Below, one piece after another: positions 53,401 through 64,000 of a stretch of 64,000 nt of DNA. Positions within the stretch are counted from its first letter, which is position 1, and each line of letters starts with the position of its first letter. The DNA is from Albula goreensis (Eukaryota > Chordata > Actinopteri > Albuliformes > Albulidae). The notes beneath the pieces are model-generated. The model worked only from the letters and a program-made list of their open reading frames with translations. It did no database searches and had not been told where the DNA came from. A program made the position numbers and the translations under genes. Location: contig CM040746.1 in assembly GCA_022829145.1 (NCBI GenBank), positions 39,308,212-39,372,211 of the forward strand. Direction: 5' to 3'.

Positions 53401-56400
53401 GGTGACTGAAGCATTCGACGGAGGAGTGAAAAATGAGAGGAGAGGTATTTTAGAGGTCCATTTGGTGTTCTCCAGGTGATCTACCACATCATGTACGATG
53501 GACAACGCACTGCTTAATGACCCAACTACCCAGCAAACTGACAGGCCAGAGAAAATATGAATAATTAAGAGTACGTACGTACCACATGCTGTGATGTACT
53601 TTCCTCCAAATATTACAGATGTGATATACCTGTCCTGTTTGTAAAGCTACCAAAGAAACTCGGAGGGTTTTACTTTTTCCAGGCTTGTTTTGAGATCTTC
53701 TGCATCATCACTCACTGCTTCCATTTCATGGCGAATTTCTTTCAGAAAAATCAGGATGTAACGTTTGGCAAGAGTAAGCCTTTCCAAAAAAAAAACTTTG
53801 GAAATCAATAGAGGATAGATGTTAATAAAACCCAAAACAAACAATGTATAAGAAAGTGTCAAAGTTTGGCTGTATGGTGCAAAATCAATCAATATTGTAT
53901 AAAGTGTTGTTTTCCAGCGTGCCATTGTTGTGCCTGTGTTATCTGTGCTTGACTCGTATCAAAAGCAGTTCATTTTGATTGTCTCATGGAAGTGTGAGGG
54001 CCTTTTTTTTATTGTAATCCAGGCAATAGATACTATGGTTTATACAGCCTTATCCTCTACAGTGCCAGTTTAACAGGGAACTATGTGACCATTCCTTCAG
54101 AATGTAATCATGGTGTGCTGTAGGTCTGCTGCTGTTTATTGGGCTGTGTTCAGCTGTAGTGGAGCTGGAGATGAAACTGGGAAAGTGCATGTTTATGATT
54201 TACATTGATTTGATTTTGTTACTTAATCACTTAATCATATGACTTGAGCAATTGTATTATTGGATTATAATGCAAACATAAGCTAAGGTGTGTCTGTGTA
54301 GGGCATTATAATATATCTTAACAGGTGGGCATAAAACGTGTTGTGCGTCATCTCTTGTTACATGTCCAGCAATGCACACCTGACATCAGGTTAAACTCCT
54401 TTTCTGCCGTGAAAGCAATGCCTGATGGGATTTTCTAACAAAGTAGAGCCTGGTGGTTCCACACTAGTGGAATTATATTTGAGGCACAGTGCAAAAATGG
54501 CAAAACAAGTACAGAATGTACAGACAGCACGCATAGTGTATGATTTCAGGCACATATAGTACCTGCCTCAGTAAGGCTGAACCAGCAGGCAGACTGGTCT
54601 GTTCTTTCTAAAAAAAAAAATAAATAAAATATAGATGTCTTTCCATCCAAACTCCATCAGTTCCCTGTGAGCAGAGGTGTCGGCGAAGGAGTGTTCTTTA
54701 AGTCACAGTGTATAGCACTCAGAAAGTACCTATATGGCATCTGATTTGTGTTTTTTTTTCTGTAGTGCCCCCTAATGTTGAGGAGTGTATTTTCTCAAAC
54801 CCACTGGCACAGGATCAGTCTCATTTACCAGGTGCACTTACTCTCTACAGCCTTCTGCAGAGTTGCTATGGCTGCACACTGTGGCTTTAGCGCTGCTTGT
54901 TGCTGAAATGTTTATTTTTAGGTTTCCTGCGAACAATCATAGAATTGCTGGCTGGCATCATTATGTGTTAGGAACAACTGTCAAAGCAACAGGCCCCAGG
55001 TGCTGTTTTTTTTTTTTTTTTATTCAGTCAACTTTAGACAAGCTAACCAGTTCTGGTTATTATAGATTCAGGCAGTGATGTTGATGGAGTTATTCTTGTA
55101 AATGGAGAGCAATTGCAGCACTCTGTGCCATTTTCAGATCAAATTGTTGGAGCTTAACAGATGTCAGCTTTTGTTAGTGCTTGTATGGGTGACCTGGAGA
55201 AAAGCTGATTCTTGTGTTTTCGGATGAACTGGGGGCACTCTTCCCTTTGGAGCGAGACCTCAGTTTAATGAAACCTTGGGATAGACTGTAGATGGCACCT
55301 TCTACATCAAAGTGTCCCCATCACCAGCTTATAACAGAGAGTTAAAAACCTGGCACTATCACTCTGAACTGCACTGCATTTTCTGGGATTATAGCGGAGA
55401 GGTATAATACTGGCATCAAGGTTAAATAACATACTGGCTCTATGTTTCAGTGATAAACACTTTCTCACCCTTCTGTGGTTTGTGTGACCTTCGGGAAGTG
55501 CAAAGCGCACATAGATGCTGTCGCTGTCGAAAAATCAAATGGAACTTTTGTTTGCACTTGAGAATGAGAAAGGGTGCTTTTTCTCTGCATGTTTCTTCCC
55601 AGTTATATCTGTCCATGTGTCTGTAGTACATGAAAGTTGAGCGTGGTTTTCCCTCAGTGGAACAGGGGAATTATTACGCAACAGAACTCTCTCATCCCGT
55701 ACAGGCGATTACCATAGTGAAAGGGCAGAAGCATAAGCATGAGATACCTGCTTAAAGGTATACCTGGAGGATAATTGCCAATTTAAAACTTATAAACGTG
55801 CATTAATCTTGAAGCATCTGAACATCATGTTATCAGTCTGCTGAGTTTTTTTATGCCTCAGACCTCATGCCTCGATTCACGACAAGCATGTATGCTAATT
55901 TAGTATGGCTCACAGCGACTACACGTCTGGGAGATTCTGAATTCATGCTATCTGAAATATTTTGCTTATGGCAAATATAAATATTTTGCTTGAATATCCT
56001 ACAAGTAAGATATAGTTTAAAATAAAAAAATAGTTTTATAGTTTAAAATATTTTTGAATGTTTAAAATATGTTTGCATCTACAAATATTTTTTTTTACAT
56101 AATCAGTTTGTCATATAAGGATACTTCCTATTATTCAATAGGTTACCCATTATTGAATATAACGGGAAAATGTGTCAAAGCAGTTTCTTGTCCATGTCCC
56201 AGAGCCTGCAGAGATTTAGAACTGTTTTAAAACAGACCCACCTGTACCACTATGTGCTGTTACACAGTAATGTTAGCCTCAGGCTACATCCTGATCTCTC
56301 CCAATGATCCTGTTGCTATGCGCGTCCATAAGATACCTGTTTGTTTGACAGTGAGCATGTAACGGACGGGAAAACCCTATCCAAGACCTCTTTGTATAGC

Positions 56401-56700
56401 AGTTGTATTCAATGCATCCAACCCAAGGCAAATCCAGTGTTTAAATGCAGCATCTTTTAAGGCAGAAGAATACAGAAACTGGAATCCTCAGCTGTACAGT
56501 ATATGTGCAGAATATTATGGGATGGATGGAAGTTTGTTTTGATCCAAAGAATTGACAGTATCTGAATCTTACAGTATATTAACCCCAAAACTTTACCTGA
56601 CAGTGAATTTTCAAACCAAGAAGAGATGAGAAGTCTGATATCTGATATAGCTGAAGGATATATAAATATTTTATTTTTTTTTTATTCTGACAGTAGAAGT
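53401..56700. other. Unique AT-rich sequence, nothing recognised
   Basis: More than 3 kb of single-copy sequence with A or T runs near 53,785, 54,611 and 55,004-55,021. Around 55,960-56,060 the words AATATTTTGCTT and AGTTTAAAATA repeat locally. No exon, SINE or transposon end was recognised. Confidence 0.4.
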
Positions 56701-58047
56701 GTTTTCAATGTGCACACCGATCCCAGAGCTCTCTTAATGCTGCTTCCCTGACAGGTAAATGAAGGGCTTGTCATTCACCTGTTCCTTTGCAGGTGATATG
56801 CCTGTCCCCATTCTGTCACTTTCCCCACCGGTGGGCCAGACGTAAACTCTCAGAAATGGGTCCATTACAGTTTTCCAGCGGGAGCAAAAGGACGTGGCAG
56901 CTGGGAATGCTAACCCTTACCCATAATGCACCTGTGAGAGACGCACATGTTTGTGCGGGTTTCAGAGTGAGAGGCGACGATCTGCCGCTGTGCGACTGGG
57001 ACACTGGGGCTCTCACGGTATGAAGATGTCAAAACTGCCCCAGATCTCTGACAGTCCAAAAATGGTTTATTTATTTACTTGCTTATTATTTATTTTCTCC
57101 CAAAGAACCTCTTCAGTTGGCAGGAAAGTATGTTGGACAGACTCTTAGGGCTGCTCAATATCATATTACATTTCTTTTCGGTTTCATACATGTATGGAGA
57201 AGTGCAGCTCAGACAGGCATGGCTAAAAACTTGGCAGGTTCCTCTAAGTAACTTGGCCAAGTTGAGCTCTTTCTGAGGATCACTTTGCAGTGCATTTATC
57301 TTCATTCAAACTCCATTTTGTGGACTTGCACCCAAAATAAGAAATATATCATTTTGATCTAGTTTTGAGTGAAATCATTTTGAATGCCAAGGGGGCTTCT
57401 CTTATGACTTTATAACAATATTTTCTATCCAATCCCATAAACCAGGAGATGGTGGGCTAAAGGGAAAGGGGAGGAAGCAGGTGATTCACACGTAAACTGT
57501 GCTGAGAGGACGTTTGCATCAGAAAGTTAAACTTCAGTCGCCCCCTGAGAATCTGACTGACATCCAAGCTTCATGTCCCTGCCGTGCCGGTACATTCCAC
57601 AGTAAGTATTCCCGGATGGCAAGGCAAGAGTGTCTTGAGATTGCTTAAGATCAAGATGTCTCGATTCTGAAACAGCAACCAGTTTGGCTACATGTCTGAC
57701 TGGAGGCAAAGAACTAGGGTTAGATTCAATCAAAGCTTAGTCTCTTTGAGATTTGACATAATTTTTTGGTGGGTACGTTATATTTTACCTGAGACAAGCA
57801 AACGTGTCCATTAGAATGTGACCTCTTCGTTGTGAAGTAGAGTAGCGTACGCCCTTAAACAGACTGCCTGTGTTTGATTGACTTTGGCCCAGAGTCTTGT
57901 GCTGCTTTGAGGCATGTCACAGAATGAACTGTGGTTACCTTGGGAACAGATTCGTGCAGGAGAAAAGTGTGGGTACCACAGGATACATGTGGCATATATT
58001 ATGGTCTGGTTCATATGAGAGTGAAGCCTTGGGATGATGTCAGCCAG
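56701..58047. other. Unique sequence, nothing recognised
   Basis: Single-copy, moderately GC-rich at 56,800-57,010, where two short frames overlap on opposite strands. No domain, splice pattern or repeat was recognised. Confidence 0.4.
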
Positions 58048-58057
58048 ACATCCCTTT

Positions 58058-58447
58058 TCTTTTTTTTTTTTTTGTTAAATTTTTACCCCAATTTTTTTTT
58101 CCCCCCTTTTTTTTCCCAACCCGAATGTTCAACCGAACTTGTTGACCACACCGCAACACTCACGTGAACAGCTGTGGGAGAAGTCAAGTTCATGACTCGT
58201 CTGAATCACGTGACGACGCTCTCGCTTCTTTTCACGTCACGGCCGCACCACCAACCACACACTGCCTATGACGTTGGAGGAAGACGTTGTCAGGGTACAG
58301 TCGGTTCGTGCTGTCGCAGGCACCAAAGCATGACAAGGAGGGCGATACTGTGATGAGACCAATGGGAGTTAGGCTGTCTTACCCCGTATCGAACCCCGAC
58401 CTCAGGACCCGTAGGCAGAAATTTATCCTACGAGCCAGAGGCCCAAC
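58058..58447 (-). mobile_element. tRNA-derived SINE, minus strand, about 390 bp
   Basis: Read on the minus strand, it starts GGGCCTCTGGCTCGTAGGAT, with a partial box A (58,427-58,437). GGGGTTCGATACGG follows, a near-consensus Pol III box B (58,385-58,395). An unrelated CpG-rich body of about 250 bp comes next, and the element ends in A-rich sequence (T- and C-rich on the plus strand, 58,060-58,115). ACATC occurs on both sides (58,048-58,052 and 58,446-58,450) as a possible short target duplication. The retained CpGs suggest relative youth. The family differs from the other SINEs in this window. Confidence 0.7.
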
Positions 58448-58870
58448 ATCGCTATTCTTATGAATATTATTTTCTATAATATAACTGATCCACAAGTTAT
58501 CCAGGTGTCAGTACTGAGAAGCTCTGGTACTTACTCTCTATGCTACCAAGCTGTTTAGCAAACCAGAAACCAAAACCAGAATAAAAAAATCTGGCTACAC
58601 TTGATGTGAAAAACAAAGAAATATAAGAATTTTTATGTCTTCGGTTTACATGAGAAATAAACATTATATTTCTTTTCTTTGTGTTCTAAAATTTCTAACC
58701 CTTTTACAGGAAAATATCTTAAGGGCTTACTGATGCCCTTTCAAAGTTTAAAAAAAAAAAAATGTGTCAGATTGTTTCTGGGCTCTGTCTTGATAAACGT
58801 GTTAAATAATAACTGTGGGGGTCAGATCGGAACAGGCCTCAGTGACTCTGAAGTCACATGACGAGGAATT
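58448..58870. other. Unique AT-rich sequence
   Basis: AT-rich with an A run at about 58,749-58,761. Nothing recognised. Confidence 0.4.
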
Positions 58871-59245
58871 TAATTTCAGTGAAATAATGAGACAGGAAAC
58901 ATGACAAAGGATGTGGCCAGTCTCACACATCAGGAGTGATTAATTGTCAGTCGCTGGCTGCCGCTGTAAGAGCGCGGTCCGCTCTAAGGATCCGAGAGAA
59001 ATGGGGGTGAGACCTGGGCTTTGTTCAGACGGAGACGCCGGTTTTTCTGAGGTAAATATTAAGCTGCTGTTCTAATAGTTTGTTGACTTTGAATGGCGGC
59101 AGAGAAGCGTATGCAAAGGTCAGAGTGCTGTTTTCTTTTGTGTCTGTTTGTTCTGGGGGATTTTAATTGCTCAGTTTGCGCCTGGTGCTCTCAGGAAGGT
59201 GTTGTGAAGTGCGCATAAAACAGGGAGGAAAAATCCCAGATAGCA
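58871..59245. promoter_or_regulatory. Candidate conserved non-coding element
   Basis: Unique complex sequence with GAATTTAATTTCAGTG, GGAGTGATTAATTGTCAGTC, AAGAGCGCGGTCCGCTC, GGGGGATTTTAATTGCTCAG and retained CpGs. No exon-like frame. Composition and motif mix resemble developmental enhancers. Confidence 0.4.
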
Positions 59246-60235
59246 GGGATGTTTCTTGAACGTTGGTGATCGTTTATTTTGGTGAGAGAATGATGACAAT
59301 GTGCCCCAAAAAGTCTAAGGAAACGTACATTTTTTTAAAACAATTTTGAACATAATAAATGAAAAAAGACATAGCATACAAACTGGGAGTACCCTCTGAT
59401 ATTTACCATTACATCATGAAAACACATCGACAGAACAAAGAATATGCCTCACAAGAGGTTTTGTTTTCCAAATCAAAAATAAGTCAAGATGGTCACGAAT
59501 ATCGGTTGTCTTAATTCAAAATTAAAGTAACATTCAAAACCTGATTGATCTCGTAAATTCATAACTGAGGAGTGGTAAGGATCTGTCTAATTTCCCGTAT
59601 ATGGTCATTCCACCACCAATAGATCATATTGAGTATGGATTTATTGGACAATTACACTCTTTGAGGTCTTTTCTACACTTAACAGTGAGTGAGCTAACCA
59701 CCTCCAGCTTTATAAGTGGAGCTAATGATCTTGAAATTCAATTCCTGAACTCCATAGGCTGAGATTTCTGGTTGCAAGATACCATTAAGTCTCAGGCCTT
59801 TATCTCTTTTTAATGGAGGAACCAAATTGCCTCCATACTCGGTTATTTCCATCGAATGAAAAACCCTGGGGACCGCCGGCGTGTGACTGCGATGGCGCAG
59901 GGCCACGGGCTAAAACATTAGGCCTCATGCATTGATTACCGGGAGAGGCAGAAACAAGAGGACATGAAGCCCGAACCTCATAAAACACCCTACAGAGGAA
60001 CATTCAGGGTTTCCTAGCTGAGACAATTTCCACACGGTTCTGTATTTGACTGCCCCTGGTCAGTTTTTACCTGAGGAACACTCTGCATGAGATTAATTTG
60101 AGAGCACTGGACAAAACTTTTGCTCCAGAATATCCGGCTGCAAGACCCTGAGATGTCAGCGGTGTTTGTGAATTTCTCTTTCCAGATCGATGCTAATTTG
60201 TGTCTAAACTGTAATGACTATGCATTTGATGTGCT
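59246..60235. other. Unique sequence, nothing recognised
   Basis: About 1 kb of AT-rich then balanced single-copy sequence. No gene or repeat seen. Confidence 0.4.
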
Positions 60236-60239
60236 CTAT

Positions 60240-60858
60240 TCACCATTACTCTGTTACATGCTCACTGTTTTAGCACCATTACTCTGTTACATGCTCACTG
60301 TTTCAGCACCATTACTCTGTTACATGCTCACTGTTTTAGCACCATTACTCTGTTACATGCTCACTGTTTTAGCATCACCATTACTCTGTTACATGCTCAC
60401 TGTTTTAGCATCTCTGTTACCTCATTACTCTGTTACATGCTCACTGTTTTAGCATCACCATTACTCTGTTACATGCTCACTGTTTCAGCACCATTACTCT
60501 GTTACATGCTCACTGTTTTAGCACCATTACTCTGTTACATGCTCACTGTTTTAGCACCATTACTCTGTTACATGCTCACTGTTTTAGCATCACCATTACT
60601 CTGTTACATGCTCACTGTTTCAGCACCATCACTCTGTTACATGCTCACTGTTTCAGCACCATTACTCTGTTACATGCTCACTGTTTTAGCACCATTACTC
60701 TGTTACATGCTCACTGTTTCAGCACCATTACTCTGTTACATGCTCACTGTTTCAGCACCATTACTCTGTTACATGCTCACTGTTTTAGCACCATTACTCT
60801 GTTACATGCTCACTGTTTTAGCATCACCATTACTCTGTTACATGCTCAACACTTTAGC
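60240..60858 (+). repeat. Minisatellite, 33-bp unit, 18 copies
   Basis: The unit is ACCATTACTCTGTTACATGC followed by TCACTGTTTTAGC. TGTTACATGCTCA occurs 18 times between 60,252 and 60,848. Units vary at TTTTAGC against TTTCAGC, and some have a three-base insertion (AGCATCACC). One truncated unit lies at 60,410-60,425. Since 33 and the insertions are multiples of three, a frame with repeated Leu-Leu-Cys-Tyr-Met-Leu-Thr-Val stays open for up to 178 codons. There is no flanking exon structure, so it is not called a gene. Confidence 0.96.
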
Positions 60859-62039
60859 ACCATCCTGCACCACCTGCGACAGAGCTGGTAACCAGGGGTG
60901 CTGTGGAAGTGCATCACCTTCATCAGGAACTCCACCAGGTGTGAAGAGAGCCATGTGCGCCACCTGTGTGTGAGACTGGGCTGTGGTTCACCTTTTTTTC
61001 CTCAAAACCAAACCTTTATTCTGCAATAATAACTACCCAACCAACCCAGCCGCTTCAGAGCAATGTCCACAGTAAATCTCACGAACACACACAGAGCATG
61101 AAGAGGAACTGAGAAAAGGCTTGTTCATAATCTTTGCAGTTAATGACACGTAAAGCTATTTTTCTTTTGGTCATAAAAGTGGCACAGGATTTTCAGTGTG
61201 CCATAAAACAGAAAAAAATAACATTTCTTTGTGGATCATGCAATTTATGCACTCAGATTATGTATTCATTCATATTTTAGTGCAACAAATGGCCTTCATC
61301 AAAAAAATCCTAATAACACTGTTGTTCCCGTCTGCAAACTCTGTGTTGTACTGATAGCACAGCGTGTGTGTTTAAAATAGGGCCTGCACTGTCTGAGAGA
61401 TTGGCTGTCTTTAGCGCCTAGCCTTCGCTGTGTTCTCTTGTTCCTGTCAGGGTGGTTGGTCTTGTGGTTGTGCGGGAGGACAGAGGTCAGCTTCCTGCAG
61501 CAGGTCCAGGAGTCCGCCTGTCAGTCCTGAGCGGACGCAGCCTCGCTCCTCTGATGGCCCGGGGCACAGGTGACGTTGCCAGGGCACAGGTGAAGTCACC
61601 GATGCGGCTGCGGCCACAGGTGGTGCCACCGAGTTGGCACAGAGAGGGGACCCGCTGGACACGGGGGCACCAGCAGACTGCCCATTGGCTAATTTCCGGT
61701 CTGTGTCGTGTCCTCATTCAGGGAGGGGGCAGGCTCCCTGCTAAAGCTCTGTCTCAGTGGAGCTCACCCAGATAAATAAAGGGTAAATAACTATACATGA
61801 ATAAGCTGTATGTATATATGTATGGGTATAATTTTCCCAAACAAGCATCCATTTTACAGGGAATCTTGTCCAAGCATCAGATACTGCACCTTATAACATA
61901 AAAAGTGCCTCAAACATATGAATTCTTTCTTTCTGCTGTAAACTGTTACAGTTATGAGTAATTAGAAGAATGGATGTAAGCTTACCATTTTTAATGAAGA
62001 GCATGTGAACAGCGAATGGCTGAATAGCACCGCAGCTGC
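60859..62039. other. Unique sequence, GC-rich part at 61.4-61.75 kb
   Basis: The GC-rich part contains GGCACAGGTGA-type words three times (61,563, 61,581, 61,614). Opposing open frames of 71-107 codons overlap there; none is recognisable. The remainder is AT-rich. Confidence 0.4.
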
Positions 62040-62300
62040 AGTCTCGGTAATCTGTGTGTTACCCAGCATCCTCAGCGGCATCGGCGGGCTGCGTTACCCT
62101 ACGATCTGATACTCCTCCGGGAGCGCAGTCAGCGCTTGTCAAAGCCTCGCTGCACGCCATTTTTTCTGCGACACACACCCCGCTCTCCTGATGTGACAGA
62201 CACCTCTCGGAGCTCCTGACGGCGTGATTACAGCGAATCGAGCTTCGGTTTTAACAAGCCAGCTCTGATGCTGTGCAGTGTGGCAGTTCAAAAAACACTG
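62040..62300. promoter_or_regulatory. Candidate CpG-containing non-coding block
   Basis: Unique sequence with CpG-bearing words (GCGGCATCGGCGGGCTGCG, CCTCCGGGAGCGCAGTCAGC, GACGGCGTGATTACAGCG). No exon-like frame. Weak enhancer candidate. Confidence 0.28.
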
Positions 62301-62495
62301 CTGAGAATCACTGGGGTTCTCATTCTCTGCAGGTCTGGCCTATCATGGCTGTGCTTGGCTTTAATGCACTCTTATCTCCACTGCCTTATATGGTGTAATT
62401 AATGACTAGGTCTAGGTGGGCTGAGCAATCTCTTCTTATCAGTAAATGTTCCTTACTTTTTTGTTTTTTTAAGCACAGTACCCAAACAGTGGGAG

Positions 62496-62628
62496 ATTTA
62501 CTAAAGTGACTGGGATAAAGCACCTTGTTCAAGTGTACAACAGCAGTGCCCTGTTTGGGAATTGAACCTGCAACCTCTCTTGACTCACAAGCCCTCTTCC
62601 CAAACCACTATACTACACTGCCACCATT
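62496..62628 (-). mobile_element. tRNA-derived SINE head, minus strand, 5' fragment
   Basis: On the minus strand it reads GGTGGCAGTGTAGTATAGTG, with a perfect Pol III box A TAGTATAGTGG (62,605-62,615). GGTTGCAGGTTCAATTCCC follows, with a perfect box B GGTTCAATTCC (62,558-62,568). AGGGCACTGCTGTTGTACAC and TTGAACAAGGTGCTTTA come next. The LINE-like tail is missing, so it is 3'-truncated or its tail was lost. It is the clearest copy of the family whose head is amplified at 22.6 kb. Confidence 0.85.
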
Positions 62629-64000
62629 TTAATCACTTGCCAAGTTTGTCTTTGTTGGTAGTGACCACTCCAGATTCCAGTCAGGTGATCTATTCCAGTG
62701 GTCAGTGTACCAATGACTGAAAGATGCTGTTCTCTTGATAACTGAGCCATCTTGGTTCTTCTCTACTAAGTGAGAAAAGTCAGTACCCAAGTCTACCCTA
62801 AATACAGAAGTGTTCAATAGTTTGAAAAAATATGCAGGAGCTCAGTATATTTGTTCATCTGTTTTCAATAAAATGACATAAGGTAACACTTTTCAGAAAG
62901 TTTCATGTTTGACTCATGTTCAGCTATGTTCCCATTTGTCTTCACACACTACATATATGAAATTATGATTGACATGTTCACACATGCATCCCTGGATACC
63001 TCCTTAGGACATTCTCAATGCAGAAATGTAAAGACCACTCAACCTTTGCCAGCAGGTTAAATGATGACATCATCAGTGCCCAATTATCTTAATTAAGTAT
63101 GGAGGGAAGGGAAGGAGGATGTTATCTCAGTGCGAACACGGCCAAAACTGGAACAAGATTGAACAGGGCCACAATTTTAAAAACACTTCCACAGCACAAT
63201 TTCAACCCTTCAGCAGGTCTACCCTTTTATACTATACGCATTTGTAATACATTTTCAATATCCTTTATATCAGTTTTATAATACGTTTATAACACACTTA
63301 TAACACACTCTTAACATCCCTTTCATTCTAACTCTTCTGTAACATATTTAAAATACCCTTTATTCACCATCTTATTTATAACACATTTATAACACATGTA
63401 ACATCCTTTTCACACAACACATTTTGTAATAGACGGCCCTTTTTTGACGATTTTTGAAATATTCTGTCCCAAACATCGATTCTCCCCATTTTGTGTCTTC
63501 TTAATTAGAAATATAGTGAAAACCTAATTTGATTACTGGTATGCAATTATTTATGTTTGTATAATCCAGCCCTTTTTTGGCCTTGATGGATATTTTATGA
63601 TATGATGCATCATTTCTGTATTTTCATTGCTCTAATGTCACTGATTCACCATCAAAATAGGGTAGGCTAGGTAATACTGTAGCATGTTTCTTTACAAAAA
63701 CACAAAATGCAATAACAATCACTGAAAAACTCTGACCTTGGCCCACTGGAGAGGCCACAGCTGACGAAGTAAGAGACTCAACTGCCTGGAAGGTGGAAAT
63801 GGATATGTGTCTCTCAGGGTTATTTCTCACACTCTCTTGTTATCAGTAATTGAAATTTTCAGCGAAGAGACCGTGTACAATGCTACAAACACGGCGCGGT
63901 GTTGAGCTGGGTTTGGTATGTGCCATGTATGAGGAGCCAGCGATGATACAGAAATGTCACAAGTCAGGAGCGGAGATGGGAACTGCGTGGAAATTAATGA
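62629..64000. other. Unique AT-rich sequence with a weak repeat
   Basis: Between about 63,240 and 63,415 words such as TTATAACACA(C/T)TTATAACA and AACATCC/AATACCC recur irregularly, an old AT-rich degenerate repeat. No exon or mobile element was otherwise seen up to the window edge. Confidence 0.4.

Noticed and set aside
60437-60973. 178-codon frame over the 33-bp minisatellite, as a possible repeat protein
   Set aside because: The openness follows from a 33-bp period without stops. The non-repeat C-terminal part resembles no protein and no splice or promoter context is seen.
62496-62628. A functional tRNA gene
   Set aside because: Both Pol III boxes are present, but the acceptor and anticodon stems do not pair properly and the downstream sequence is SINE body.

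Overview
The window looks like non-coding DNA from a ray-finned (teleost) fish. The main evidence is its mobile-element content: at least three kinds of tRNA-derived SINE, some ending in the 'ctctggataag...cagctaaat' type of tail I associate with fish SINEs and L2-clade LINEs; a small hAT-type non-autonomous DNA transposon with an intact 8-bp target-site duplication; and very dense (GT)n, (CA)n and (CT)n microsatellites. An early-branching teleost (for example an elopomorph) would fit the SINE family seen at about 22.6 and 62.5 kb, but that rests on memory of repeat families and is weak. No protein-coding exon, rRNA or functional tRNA gene was recognised on either strand. The longer open frames lie over low-complexity or tandem repeats, or in sequence with no recognisable domain. 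The best reading is a large intron or intergenic regulatory desert, probably near a developmental gene whose identity cannot be read from this window.

Layout. 0-10 kb: mostly unique sequence with a (TG)n block (2.15 kb), a (CA)n block (5.2-5.6 kb), a 121-bp tandem duplication (7.1 kb) and one copy of a dispersed repeat with inverted CCAAT boxes (8.9 kb). 10-20 kb: a tRNA-derived SINE (10.6 kb), then several non-repetitive, balanced-composition stretches with homeodomain-, octamer-, TCF- or NKX-like words that look like conserved non-coding elements (13.2, 14.0, 17.0, 17.7, 19.0 kb). 20-24 kb: a LINE/SINE tail, a 53-bp CCAAT-containing tandem repeat, a 39-bp minisatellite, and a SINE whose tRNA-like head has been amplified into about 17 tandem 47-bp units. 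24-31 kb: further enhancer-like stretches, two related MITE-like fragments and a GT/GA microsatellite. 31.6-34.2 kb: a 1.15-kb polypyrimidine tract and a 43-bp minisatellite of about 17 units. 36.3 kb: a SINE with 42 GT repeats grown inside it. 38.5 kb: one of the strongest enhancer-like segments. 39.4 kb: the hAT MITE.

44.2-50.9 kb is a tandem duplication of about 3.1 kb. The two copies appear more than 99% identical and are bounded by GT/GC-rich arrays. The duplicated segment is full of sequence that resembles conserved regulatory DNA, so it may be a recent enhancer duplication, or an assembly artefact from two alleles. 51-58 kb: the second copy of the dispersed CCAAT repeat, a G-rich tract and long unique AT-rich stretches. 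58-64 kb: a minus-strand tRNA-derived SINE, an enhancer-like block (58.9 kb), an 18-copy 33-bp minisatellite (60.2-60.9 kb) and a minus-strand SINE head (62.5 kb).

Regulatory-element calls are inference from composition and motifs only. They need cross-species alignment. No new multi-gene system is visible in this window.
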